A DNA stretch of 37,008 nucleotides from NCBI GenBank assembly GCA_902810705.1, contig CADDYU010000025.1, positions 1 to 37,008 of the forward strand, read 5' to 3'. Position numbers and translations under genes: made by a program. This stretch comes from Methylococcaceae bacterium. Lineage in GTDB: Bacteria > Pseudomonadota > Gammaproteobacteria > Methylococcales > Methylococcaceae. Below are positions 8,106 to 17,300 of this stretch, piece by piece. Within the stretch, counting starts at the first letter, position 1, and every line of letters starts with the position of its first letter. Under the pieces are notes generated by a model. The model saw nothing but the letters and a program-made list of their open reading frames with translations. It was not told the DNA's origin and did not search any database.

Positions 8106-9707
8106 TCAGTCCACCACCTTGATGGCCCGGGCGGGGCAGTATTTCTCCGCCGCTTTCGCTTTCTCGGTAAGTTCCGCCGGGGGGTTTTCAGCCAACAGGG
8201 TCAGGCGCCCTTGATCGTCCACCTGGAAGATTTCGGGTGCCTCCGCCATGCAGTTCGCATGTCCCTTGCACAAGTCCAGGTCCACCCGTATCCGGAGCGC
8301 CTGGCCGGTCGTGGCATTCCGGCCGATGTCGAGGCTTCGCCCGGCGGCCTTGGATCTTAACGTGCGGCGGCGAAAGCGGACGAGACAAGGCGAGCCCGGC
8401 TCCACGACCATTTTCCGATAATCGTCCCGATAGGATTCGGGGGGATTCACCAGTTCGAACTCATAACGCCTGAGCAATACACAGAATATGGCTTTGATTT
8501 GGAACAGGGCGAAGGCGTTGCCCGAGCACTTGTGCCGTCCACCGCCGAAGGCTTGCCAGCCGAACAGGTTCTTGTCCTCGGCGCGTTCCGGGTTATAGCG
8601 GCCGGGATCGAACCGGTCCGGCTCGGGAAACAGCTCGGGAATCCTGTGGGTCACGGACGGCGCGGCGCAGACGAACTTGCCGGCCTTGATACGGTAATCC
8701 TGGACATAAAAATCCCGCATGACCTTCCGCATCAACAAGATCAACGGCGGGTGGAGACGCAGCACCTCCTTGACGACGTTTTCCAGCCGGGGGACCTGCC
8801 GCAAGGATTCGAAGTTCACCTCGCGATCGGCGCCGAACCGACCGTCGATCTCCGCGACGACTTTCCGGAGTTCCTCCGGATGACGGAGCAGTTCGATCAA
8901 GACCCAGGCCGCCGTGCCGGAACTGGTGTGATGGCCCGCGAAGATGGCGGCGGTCAGCATTCCGGTGATTTCGTGGGCGCTGAGCTTGCCGCCGTCCTCG
9001 TAGCGGGCGTCGATGAGCATCTGGAAGACGTTGGTGCTTTTCTCAGCCGTCCGCGCGCGCCTCGCCATGATCTGCTCCACCATGCCGTGCAGCCGAGAGC
9101 GGGCCCGGTCGCGGCGCCGAAACACCGGCAGGGGGAGATTCGGAAACACGTAAGCGATGGGTTTGATGCTCTGCTCCAGATCGTGGTAAACCCTCGCGAA
9201 TTCGCCGCTCAATTCATGCCTGAACTCCGACCCGAGCAGGCAATGGCTGGAGGTATAAATCGTGAGTTCCTTCGTAAACTCGAGAAGATCGAACTGGCCG
9301 GCATCCCCCCAGCCCTTCAGCATGCCCTCCACTTCCCCGACGATCAGGTCCGAATACGTCCGCATGGGCTTGTCGCGGAGGGCCGGCATGAGCATCTGCA
9401 ACTGCTGGTTCTTCTTGCCGATGGGCGCGTCGAACACGACGCCGTGGCCGAAGATCGGGGTCATCAGCTTGTAGGCCGGCCCCTGGTCGAGCACCTCGTC
9501 CGGCGCCCGGTAAAACGCCTCGCTGGCCTCGCTCCCGGTCAGCAGCACCATCTTTTGGTGAAACAGCTTGAATTCTGCGACATCGCCGAGCGCTTGGCGC
9601 AGCCGCATCATGAAGGCATGCGGATTCTTGCCGAAATCGAAAATATGCCCGACGAGGGGAAGCGCGCCGGGGAACCTGGGCGGTTCCTGGTAGAGGCTAT
9701 AGCCCAT
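8106..9707 (-). CDS. cyp51: CYP51 sterol 14-alpha-demethylase fused to 3Fe-4S ferredoxin
   Basis: The 533-residue protein has a P450 domain (about 1-445), an Arg/Ala-rich linker and a ferredoxin domain (about 470-533). P450 hallmarks are the I-helix AGHHTS (257-262), EVLR (Glu314-Arg317) and the heme loop FGGGRHKCSG with ligand Cys394. The CYP51-type B'-helix region is YKLMTPIFGHGVVFD (from residue 79). The ferredoxin part binds a cluster through Cys480, Cys486 and Cys524 in CKGHANC and YCPA, a single-cluster 3Fe-4S pattern. It removes the 14-alpha methyl of lanosterol; the fused ferredoxin supplies electrons. This domain fusion is known from Methylococcus capsulatus. It is divergent from the NTF2-like/osc genes across a 150-base promoter region. 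The ATG at 9707 directly opens the conserved N-terminus. Confidence 0.96.
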   Translation of the reverse strand: MGYSLYQEPPRFPGALPLVGHIFDFGKNPHAFMMRLRQALGDVAEFKLFHQKMVLLTGSEASEAFYRAPDEVLDQGPAYKLMTPIFGHGVVFDAPIGKKNQQLQMLMPALRDKPMRTYSDLIVGEVEGMLKGWGDAGQFDLLEFTKELTIYTSSHCLLGSEFRHELSGEFARVYHDLEQSIKPIAYVFPNLPLPVFRRRDRARSRLHGMVEQIMARRARTAEKSTNVFQMLIDARYEDGGKLSAHEITGMLTAAIFAGHHTSSGTAAWVLIELLRHPEELRKVVAEIDGRFGADREVNFESLRQVPRLENVVKEVLRLHPPLILLMRKVMRDFYVQDYRIKAGKFVCAAPSVTHRIPELFPEPDRFDPGRYNPERAEDKNLFGWQAFGGGRHKCSGNAFALFQIKAIFCVLLRRYEFELVNPPESYRDDYRKMVVEPGSPCLVRFRRRTLRSKAAGRSLDIGRNATTGQALRIRVDLDLCKGHANCMAEAPEIFQVDDQGRLTLLAENPPAELTEKAKAAEKYCPARAIKVVD

Positions 9708-9813
9708 GAAGTTGCTCCAAAATCCAATCCGAAAGCGGCTCCGGAGAAAGGAAGGATGGTATCATCCCCGGGAGCCCGCCGCCCGCTCAGGGTTTGGTGA
9801 TACGGGCCCTCTC

Positions 9814-9835
9814 GTTCGAATACCATTCGAATACC
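9814..9835. repeat. Tandem 11-bp repeat with TTCGAA palindromes upstream of the NTF2-like gene
   Basis: Two copies of (G/A)TTCGAATACC stand head to tail at 9814-9824 and 9825-9835. Each contains the palindrome TTCGAA, and the 11-base period puts both on one face of the helix. The pair lies 22 bases before the start codon at 9858, in the divergent region shared with cyp51, so it is a candidate operator or a duplicated promoter element. Confidence 0.6.
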
Positions 9836-9857
9836 TAAGAATATTAAGGACTCTCGC

Positions 9858-10460
9858 ATGCCCCAATACCCCCGCGAAGAATTGGAGGAAATGATGGAGC
9901 GCTGGCTGGCGGCGAATCGGCGGGCGGAACGGGAAGGGAATTGGGTCAAGCATCTCGGTGCCATGTATACCGAGGATGCGGAATATCGTTGGAACATGGG
10001 ACCCAATCGGGAATTCATCGCCAGAGGCCGGAAGGAAATCGAGGATTGGGCCTTGGGCGCTCACATGGAGGGATTTGAGAAGTGGCGTTACCCCTATTCC
10101 AATATCGTGATTGACGAAAAACAGGGCGAAATTATCGGCATCTGGCGGCAAGTGGCGCCCACGAAGCGGGAAGACGGAAGCGATTACGAAATCGCCGGCG
10201 TGGGCGGGTCATGGTTCCGCTACGGAGGCGGCTACCGATGGTCCTGGCAGCGCGATTTTTTCGACCTGGGCAACGTAAAGGCGATCTTCATGGAACTCGC
10301 GGCCGACGGTAAATTGGAGGCTCCCGTGAAGCGAAGATTAAGCAAACTCGCGCGAGGACAGGCCTTGCCCGGGGTCTATCCGATCATCGAAACTCCCGGC
10401 CTCGTCAAGAGGCTTAAAGGCGTCTTGGCCATGGCCCGGATCGTCCTTACCGGAATCTAA
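9858..10460 (+). CDS. NTF2-like/SnoaL-fold protein of unknown function in the sterol block
   Basis: The 200-residue protein has the alpha-helix-then-sheet pattern of the NTF2-like superfamily in its first 150 residues: helix EELEEMMERWLAANRRAE, MYTEDAEYRWNMGPN, then strands rich in Trp and Tyr (GVGGSWFRYGGGYRWSWQ). The family includes ketosteroid isomerase, SnoaL cyclases and scytalone dehydratase, which bind hydrophobic ring compounds in a cone-shaped pocket. A basic, partly hydrophobic C-terminus (LVKRLKGVLAMARIVLTGI) may touch the membrane. AAGGA lies 8 bases before the ATG. It is 186 bases upstream of osc on the same strand, so co-transcription is plausible. No catalytic residues can be assigned with certainty. 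An isomerase or sterol-binding role is a guess from context. Confidence 0.75.
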   Translation: MPQYPREELEEMMERWLAANRRAEREGNWVKHLGAMYTEDAEYRWNMGPNREFIARGRKEIEDWALGAHMEGFEKWRYPYSNIVIDEKQGEIIGIWRQVAPTKREDGSDYEIAGVGGSWFRYGGGYRWSWQRDFFDLGNVKAIFMELAADGKLEAPVKRRLSKLARGQALPGVYPIIETPGLVKRLKGVLAMARIVLTGI

Positions 10461-10646
10461 GTCGAAGGCCTTCGTACCTTGACCTAGACGAGTGGACGGC
10501 TTTCCCGGACAATGGCCCACATTGTCGTGGAGGAATGCCAGTTCAAGCCGCTTCCGGGCGGTCCTGCCGCGTTCTCGGCAAATGGCCTTGGCCCGTCTAT
10601 TCTTGATTCGGAGCGGACCTGCCTTGCAGTTCAACAATAAAAATAC

Positions 10647-12674
10647 TTGAGATACCGGAAACACGATTTTTTGGACGGGGCTCCGGAACCGGAGGCGCCT
10701 TTTATCTCACGCGTGGCGGAATCGAGCCGGCGGGCTATTCATCGCCTGCTCGAAGTGCAGCGCCCGGGCGGCGACTGGGAAGGCGAAATGGTCTGGTGCA
10801 CCATGATCCTGGCGCAAGCGGTGATCGTGCGCACCGTCACCGGACATCCTTACGGAGTCATGGATCGAATAAAGATCGTCCGGCATTTCGAGCATTGGCA
10901 GCGCGCCGACGGTTCCTGGGGCATGCATCCCGAATCGCCGGGCTACGTGTTCTTCACCGCCCTCGCCTATGTCGCCTTGCGCCTGCTCGGCGAGCCGGCC
11001 GACGCTCCCCTGCTCGCCAAGGCGCGCGGCTGGCTACAGGCTCAGCCTGGGGGGGTCAAGGGGATTCCGACCTGGGGCAAATTCTGGCTCGCCATGCTCG
11101 GCCTCTACGGGTACGAGGGGCTGAATTCCGTGCCGCCGGAGCTGTTCATCCTGCCGCGATGGCTACCGTTTCATCCGCGCCGCTTCTACTGCCACACCCG
11201 TCTCATTTACCTCGGCATCGCCTACTTGTCCGGGGTGCGCTTCGTGGCGCCCTTGCCGGAATCGCTGCGCGACGACTTGCGGCGGGAGCTTTACTCGGAA
11301 CCGTACGCATCCATCGACTTCGCGGTCCTGCGCCACACCCTGGCGGCCAGCGATGTCTACGTGCCCATCAGTCCGCTCTTGCGGCTGATCTACGACGGCC
11401 TCGCCGCCTACGAGCGGCGCCCCAACCGCGCGCTGCGCCGGAAAGCGCTCGCCGCCTGCTTCGAGCGCATTCTTTACGAGCAGCGCTCAACGCGGTACCA
11501 GGGTATTTCCCCGGTGAACGCTCTGCTCAACTGTCTCGCGCTTTTCGCCCAAGATCCCGCTCATCCCGAACTCCAGGCGAGCCTCGAAGGGATCGACGCC
11601 TGGCGCTGGGAGGATGAGGCCGAGGGCCTCCGCTACGTAGGCGCGCGCTCCAACACCTGGGACACCGCCTTCGCGATGCAGGCGCTGATCGAGACGCCCG
11701 CGCCGACCGACGACGTCGCCAATGCCCTGGAAAAAGCCCATGGCTTTCTCGAGCGCGCCCAAGCCACGGAAGAATTGCCCGAGCGCCGCGCCCACTGGCG
11801 GGATATCGCTCAAGGAGGCTGGTGTTTCTCCGATGGCCAACACCGCTGGTCGGTGAGCGACTGCACCGCCGAAGCCTTGAGCGCCCTCCTGTCCCTTTAC
11901 GACCATCCTGCCTTGCGCGTCGCGGCGCCCTTCGAAGAGGCACGCCTGCAATGGGCCGTGACATTCATCCTGTCGCGGCAGAACGCGGACGGAGGGTTCG
12001 GGACCTACGAACGCCGCCGCGCCGGCAAATGGCTGGAGGCGGTCAATCCCTCCGAGATGTTCGGCCAGTGCATGACGGAGCTCTCCTATATCGAGTGCAC
12101 GGGCTCGGCCCTGTCGGCGCTCGGCCATTATCGGAAAACCCGTCCCGATTTTCCCGGGAGGGAAATCGACCGGGCGATTCGGAATGCCGTGAGCTTCCTT
12201 CGCCGCCGCCAGCTCGCCGACGGCTCTTATCCGGGATTCTGGGGCATCAATTACACTTATGCGGTTTTTCACGCGGTCAAAGGGCTGCGGGCGGCGGGGG
12301 TGCCGGCGGACGATCCCGCACTCCAGGCCGCCGTCCACTGGCTCCTTGAAAAGCAGCGCGCCGACGGCGGCTGGGGCGAGCATTACTCGGGCTGCCTCCA
12401 AGGCCGCTACGTGGAGCACGAGCAAAGTCAGGCCGTCATGACCAGCTGGGCGCTCTTGGCTCTACTCGAGGTGCTAGCGCCGGATCACCCATCGATAAGG
12501 CGGGGGATCGACTGGCTCATGGGCCGGCAAGAGGCGAGCGGAGATTGGCCGCGGCAAGCGGTCAATGGGGTTTTTTTCGGCGCCGCCATGCTCGACTACC
12601 GTCTTTATCACACCTATTTCCCCGCCTGGGCGCTGGTTCGCTACGCAGGACGACTCGGTGTTGAGCTTAGGTGA
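10647..12674 (+). CDS. osc: Oxidosqualene cyclase (lanosterol synthase type)
   Basis: The protein of up to 675 residues is a terpene cyclase with QW repeats (QRADGSWG, QNADGGFGTYE, QLADGSYPG, QRADGGWGEHY). The catalytic motif is DCTAE (Asp405-Glu409) rather than the DxDD of squalene-hopene cyclase, so the substrate is 2,3-oxidosqualene. Val403, two residues before the Asp, matches lanosterol synthases (cycloartenol synthases have Ile). YCHTRLIYL, RSNTWDTAFAMQAL and NPSEMFGQCMTE are further cyclase motifs. The first possible start, TTG at 10647, follows an in-frame stop at 10638 and has no good ribosome site; the TTG at 10668 is possible. squalene monooxygenase follows 141 bases later. The product is most likely lanosterol. 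Confidence 0.95.
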   Translation: MRYRKHDFLDGAPEPEAPFISRVAESSRRAIHRLLEVQRPGGDWEGEMVWCTMILAQAVIVRTVTGHPYGVMDRIKIVRHFEHWQRADGSWGMHPESPGYVFFTALAYVALRLLGEPADAPLLAKARGWLQAQPGGVKGIPTWGKFWLAMLGLYGYEGLNSVPPELFILPRWLPFHPRRFYCHTRLIYLGIAYLSGVRFVAPLPESLRDDLRRELYSEPYASIDFAVLRHTLAASDVYVPISPLLRLIYDGLAAYERRPNRALRRKALAACFERILYEQRSTRYQGISPVNALLNCLALFAQDPAHPELQASLEGIDAWRWEDEAEGLRYVGARSNTWDTAFAMQALIETPAPTDDVANALEKAHGFLERAQATEELPERRAHWRDIAQGGWCFSDGQHRWSVSDCTAEALSALLSLYDHPALRVAAPFEEARLQWAVTFILSRQNADGGFGTYERRRAGKWLEAVNPSEMFGQCMTELSYIECTGSALSALGHYRKTRPDFPGREIDRAIRNAVSFLRRRQLADGSYPGFWGINYTYAVFHAVKGLRAAGVPADDPALQAAVHWLLEKQRADGGWGEHYSGCLQGRYVEHEQSQAVMTSWALLALLEVLAPDHPSIRRGIDWLMGRQEASGDWPRQAVNGVFFGAAMLDYRLYHTYFPAWALVRYAGRLGVELR

Positions 12675-12753
12675 ACGAACCGGTGTTTGGAGGTTGCATT
12701 GGGCAATTCTTGATGGTTAGCCAAAATACCTAGGCCGGGAAAACCTTGGGAGT

Positions 12754-12770
12754 CCCTACGAGAGGTAGGG
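12754..12770. other. Hairpin in the osc-sqmo intergenic region
   Basis: CCCTAC (12754-12759) pairs with GTAGGG (12765-12770) around the loop GAGAG. Outer bases AACC at 12742 and GGTT at 12777 could extend it weakly. There is no T-run, so it is not a standard intrinsic terminator. It could stabilise or process the osc-sqmo transcript, or attenuate between the two genes. Confidence 0.45.
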
Positions 12771-12803
12771 GTGCCCGGTTATCCACATCAATCCAGCTAT
12801 TGA

Positions 12804-12810
12804 AAGGAGG
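12804..12810 (+). promoter_or_regulatory. Strong Shine-Dalgarno AAGGAGG that fixes a TTG start
   Basis: AAGGAGG ends five bases before the TTG at 12816. It decides that the squalene monooxygenase starts at this TTG rather than at the internal ATG at 12882, which lacks such a site. Confidence 0.75.
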
Positions 12811-12815
12811 GTATA

Positions 12816-14255
12816 TTGAAACAGCCTATTGGTAATGGCCTGTCCAGCTTGAATCATCCGGAAGATCGCAAGGAGTCGGCGATGCATGAAGGTGGGGTGA
12901 GCGGCGAGCACGTGGATGTCCTGGTCATCGGCGGAGGGATCGCCGGCGTCGCCGCCGCGGCGGCGCTTTCACAATTGGGGCTCGAGATTCTCATTATCGA
13001 ACCCGCCTCGGCGCACGGCAGGCGGCTCGCCGGGGAACTCATCCATCCGCCTGGTATCGAGGGCCTCTATCAACTGGGTCTTTTGAGCGAAACCGCGAGT
13101 CTGGGGGCGAAGGTCCATGGCTTTGCGGTCTTCCCGTTCGGCAAGGAAGCCTCGGGCCCCGTGGTGCTGCCCTACGGCGAGGGGCACGGCCGGCGGCCCT
13201 TCGGCATCGCGATCGAACACAGCGCTCTGAAGAGGCATCTCCTCGAAAGAGTCCTAGAATTTTCCGGCGTAAAGGCGTGGCTCGGCGCGCGGGTCACGGG
13301 TCTGGAAGAGACCGGGGATCGGCGGTTCGCGGCCCTGGTGAGGGACGAGAACGGCGGGATTCGGCGGGTCGGGGCGCGCTTGATTCTCGGCGCCGACGGC
13401 CCCATGTCCCAGGCCCGCAAGCTGGCCGGCATTACCCACGCCACCCAGCGCTATTCGGGTATGATGGGGGTCGAGGTCGACGACCGGCATCTTCCCAATC
13501 AGGGCTACGGAAACATCTTCTTGAATCCGGCCGGCGTATCCTATGCCTATGCCATCGGCGGCGGACGCGCCCGGGTGATGTTCGAGGTGCTCAAAGGCGC
13601 CGACGCCGAGGACTCCATTCGCACCCATCTGAAATCTTTTCCCGAGGATTTCAGGCGCGATGTGGAGCGGGAATTGAGCGTCGGCAAGCCTCTCGCCGCG
13701 GCGAATTACTGCATCGTTCCCGAATTGAGCGTCAAGGGCAATCTGGCCCTGGTGGGCGATGCCCGCGGCTGCTGTCACCCGCTCACCGCCTCCGGAATCA
13801 CGGCGGCCGTCAAGGACGCCTTCGTGCTTCGGGATGCGCTGCGCGAGGCCGAGCTCGACGTTCCCGCCGCGCTCAAGCGCTACGCCCGCATCTGCGGCCA
13901 GCTGCAATTGACCCGCCGGACGCTGGCGGAAGAACTCCGCGAGGCTTTCCTGGCCGAAACGCCCGAGGCACTGCTATTGAGCCAGTGCATCTTTTCCTAC
14001 TGGCGCTCCAGCCCGCTGGGCCGCCAGCGTTCAATGGCCTTGCTATCCACTCTGGACAGCAGCCATCTATCCTTGGCAGTCCAGTACGCCCTCGTGGCGC
14101 TCCAAGCCTTTCGCCTGTTGCCGCATTGGTTCAAGAACGATGCCATGAGCGCCTGGCGCAAGGGCGTGTTCAAGTTCTTAACGAAAAGCATCGCTTTTCA
14201 GCGCGCGGCGATCAGCGAAAGGCTGGGCCACGGCGCTTTCATCTCGGACCTCTAA
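12816..14255 (+). CDS. sqmo: Squalene monooxygenase (squalene epoxidase)
   Basis: The 479-residue FAD-dependent monooxygenase has a Rossmann GGGIAG (39-44) with Glu62 after the second strand, the DG motif LGADGP (191-196) and the GD motif LVGDARGCCHPLTASG (312-327) that binds the FAD ribityl. It oxidises squalene to 2,3-oxidosqualene, the substrate of the neighbouring cyclase. The C-terminal third has amphipathic and hydrophobic helices, as expected for a monotopic membrane enzyme. The TTG start is supported by a near-perfect ribosome site. Adjacent osc and sqmo genes are typical of bacterial sterol producers, which separates this from generic FAD monooxygenases and from the hopanoid-pathway HpnE-type squalene enzymes. 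It converges on the trehalose operon across only 61 bases, where I see no clear terminator. Confidence 0.94.
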   Translation: MKQPIGNGLSSLNHPEDRKESAMHEGGVSGEHVDVLVIGGGIAGVAAAAALSQLGLEILIIEPASAHGRRLAGELIHPPGIEGLYQLGLLSETASLGAKVHGFAVFPFGKEASGPVVLPYGEGHGRRPFGIAIEHSALKRHLLERVLEFSGVKAWLGARVTGLEETGDRRFAALVRDENGGIRRVGARLILGADGPMSQARKLAGITHATQRYSGMMGVEVDDRHLPNQGYGNIFLNPAGVSYAYAIGGGRARVMFEVLKGADAEDSIRTHLKSFPEDFRRDVERELSVGKPLAAANYCIVPELSVKGNLALVGDARGCCHPLTASGITAAVKDAFVLRDALREAELDVPAALKRYARICGQLQLTRRTLAEELREAFLAETPEALLLSQCIFSYWRSSPLGRQRSMALLSTLDSSHLSLAVQYALVALQAFRLLPHWFKNDAMSAWRKGVFKFLTKSIAFQRAAISERLGHGAFISDL

Positions 14256-14316
14256 AAGCTCGATTGGGGACGGCAAGTGCATTCATGCATCTCCGCCCCT
14301 CCGAAACGACGCTTTC

Positions 14317-17300
14317 CTAGTCCTTGATGAGCAGGGCCGCCGGAAAACGCGAAAACAACTGCTCCGGTCCGAATTCCCGATCCAGCGTGTAGCGCTCCCG
14401 CGTGAGGCAATTGAGGTAAGTCCCCTTAAGCTCGGCCGGAAGTTCCATCGAGGTATCGCCCCACACCTCGGCCTCGCCGAGGGAGCCGTCCGCTCCGAGC
14501 AACCTCCGCGTCCAGCGGGGCGCGGCGACCACCGCGACGCGCGAGCCCTCGAGGCGCAGGAAGGCGCAGACATGATCGGCCTTGCGGCCCCGCGCCGCCA
14601 AGGGCTGGTAGCCGCCGCGCCGAAACAGATCGGGATGATTCCGCCGCAAGCGGAGCGTTTCCCGGGTCAGATAAAGCTTGATACGCCCATCGTCCAGGTG
14701 GTTCGTCATGCGGGCGAGATGCTCGGCCAGCCGGTCGGCGTCCAATTCGTCCCAGCTCTTGATTTCCTGCAGCAAAACCCGCCTTATCCGGTAATCCACC
14801 GGCCGGCGATTGTCCGGATCCACCAGACTGAAGTCCCAAAGCTCGTTACCCTGATAGATGTCGGGCACTCCCGGCGCCGTGAGCTTGAAAAGCACCTGCC
14901 CTAGGCTATTGAAAAAGCCGGAGCGAATCAGGCCCGCCTCGAGTTCCAGAAAATCGGGCAAAAACTCGCTGCCGCTGCCAGGATCGATCAATCTTCCGAG
15001 AAAATCCAGGGTGGCCTTCTCGTAGGCTTGCTTCGGATTAAGCCAACTGCTGTGCAGCTTGGCCTCTCGCATGGCCTTAATGAGATAAGCCTCGAGCCGG
15101 CGCCGGAAGGTAACTTGAGTGTCCGGATCCGAATCGCCCCAGGGCCAGGTGCCCGCGAGGGTCTGATAAATCAAATATTCGTCGTTATGGGTGGGCGCGA
15201 GTTCGCCGTCCACCAGGGTCTTATGGCGCCGGTTCATCTCGCTCCAGCGCCGCACGGCGGCCGTCCATTCTCGGGGAATTTCCGACAGAACGTTGATCCG
15301 GGCGCGCACGTCCTCGGAACGTTTCGTATCGTGCGTGGAGGTGCTCAGCAGGGCATGAGGCCAGCGCTCGGCCCGCTCCAGATTGCGCTCGTGGAATTCC
15401 TCGAGAGACACGGCGAAGTGCTGCGGATCGCCGCCCACCTCGTTGAGGGACACGAGGCGCAGATAGCGGTAGAACATGGTGTCCTCCATGCCCTTGGCCA
15501 TCACCGGCCCCGTGACCTGTTGGAACTTCATGGCGAAGGACAGCACTTGCTCCCGATAGCGCTCGCTCTTGCCTTCCGCCTGGACCAAAAGCAGCACGTC
15601 CTGGATAAAATCGAACACGCTAAGATCGCCCACCGGGCTCCGCCGCTTGGCTTCCGCCACCGTGGCCTCGATGTACGCCGCGTCCCGCTCCGACACGCCC
15701 TCTTCGCTGATGTAGGTCCTATAAACCGGGAAGCAGGCGATGATCTCGCGCAGGGCATCCCGCAATTCGACGAGGCTGTAATCGCGGGTGCGACGATCGC
15801 TTTCGGCGATGCGGCTCAGTCGATTGGCGAGCACGGTCAACTCGGCGGACAACGCGACCTTAAGGATCAGTCGCTTGGACTGGTAAAGCAGTTCGTCGAA
15901 ATCGGTCGGAAGCTCGCAAAAACTTCGATAGAAGCTGTCCAGCTCGGATTCGGCGTCGCCGAACAAAAACAAGCCGTTGACCAGATTGGCGAAGTCGTAG
16001 CCCGTGGTGCCATGCACCGGCCACTCGGGAAGCTCTTCGTCGGATTCCAGGATCTTCTCGATCACCACATAAAAGTTCGGCGCTTCCGGTTTCTCGGTCT
16101 TTGCGCCGGGGACCTCGCCGGGCCCGGCCTGAGCGAGCGCGCGGATGCTTTCCTGCAAGCGCCGGAAGTAAGCGGCCGGATCGTAAAGCCCATCCGGATG
16201 GTCGATGCGCAGCCCGTGCAGCTTGCCCGTGGCGATCAAATCCAGCACCAGACCGTGGGTACGCTCGAACACCTCCTCGTGCTCTATCGAAAGGGCCGCG
16301 AGATCGTTGATGTCGAAGAACCGCCGGTAGTTGATTTCATCGGCGGCGATGCGCCAGTAGGCCAGTCGATAAGCCTGATGTTCCAAAAGATCGTGCAGAC
16401 GGTCGAAACTGGCCGGGATGCCGGGCGTGCCGTTGAAATCGGCGACATTGCGAGCGATAAATTGAGCCACATCCTGGCTCTCGGCGCATAGCCGGGCCAG
16501 ATGCCGTTTGTGCACCTCCTTGTCCCGGCTACGCTCCAAGCGCCTGGCCTCGCTGACCTGCCAGCGTCCCGGCAAGTGGCCGAAGCCGGTCACCAGGCTC
16601 TGGAATTCGTGCAAATCGGGCGAATCCGCGCCAACTGCGGCCTCCAGCTGTTCGAGCCGGTACCCGAAAATGCGGGGGTATTCGCGCGGATCAATGGGAA
16701 ATCGATGTGGACCGTACCAGGCCGAGAACGAACCTTCGCCTGGATCGAACACGAGCGTTATGTCGCCGTTTTCTAGGGCGGTGCCGTAAGGCAGGCCCAG
16801 CGTCGGCAGCAGCACCTTGCCGCGCAAATAATCCTTCACGGGATGCCATTCGATATCGAAAAACCCCGCGTACGCGGACGCTTCGCCATTTTCGAGCACA
16901 TCCAGCCACCAAGCGTTATCGCTGCCCATCACCCCCATGTGGTTCGGCACTAGGTCCAAGATATGGGCCATGTCCCGCCGGGCCAGTACCCGAACGAACT
17001 GTTCGTAATCGGCGCGACTCCCGAGCTCGGGATTGAGAGCGCCGTGGTCGACGATATCGTAGCCGTGATTGCTGCCGGGCCGGGCCTTCAGATAAGGTGA
17101 GGCATAACAGTGGCTGATGCCGAGTTCGTGGAGATAGGGAACCACGTCGGCGGCCTGGCGAAACGTGAATTCCCGATTGAGTTGCAGACGATAGGTGGCC
17201 CTCGGCACAGTAAATACCACTCCGCCCAAACCGCTGCGTCTGAACTTGGCGACCCGCGGCGCGCCGGAACGGACTTCGGCCACCGCTCCCATCAAGGAGA

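Noticed and set aside
8499-9800. 433-codon open frame opposite cyp51
   Set aside because: Antisense shadow of the P450; the minus strand holds the heme-binding loop and ferredoxin cysteines.
10647-12674. Squalene-hopene cyclase as the identity of the cyclase
   Set aside because: The catalytic motif is DCTAE with Val two residues earlier, not DxDD, and the gene sits beside squalene monooxygenase and cyp51.
15028-16491. 487-codon open frame opposite the TreY domain
   Set aside because: Antisense to conserved TreY catalytic segments; it lacks a ribosome site and has the typical His/Arg/Gln-rich shadow composition.
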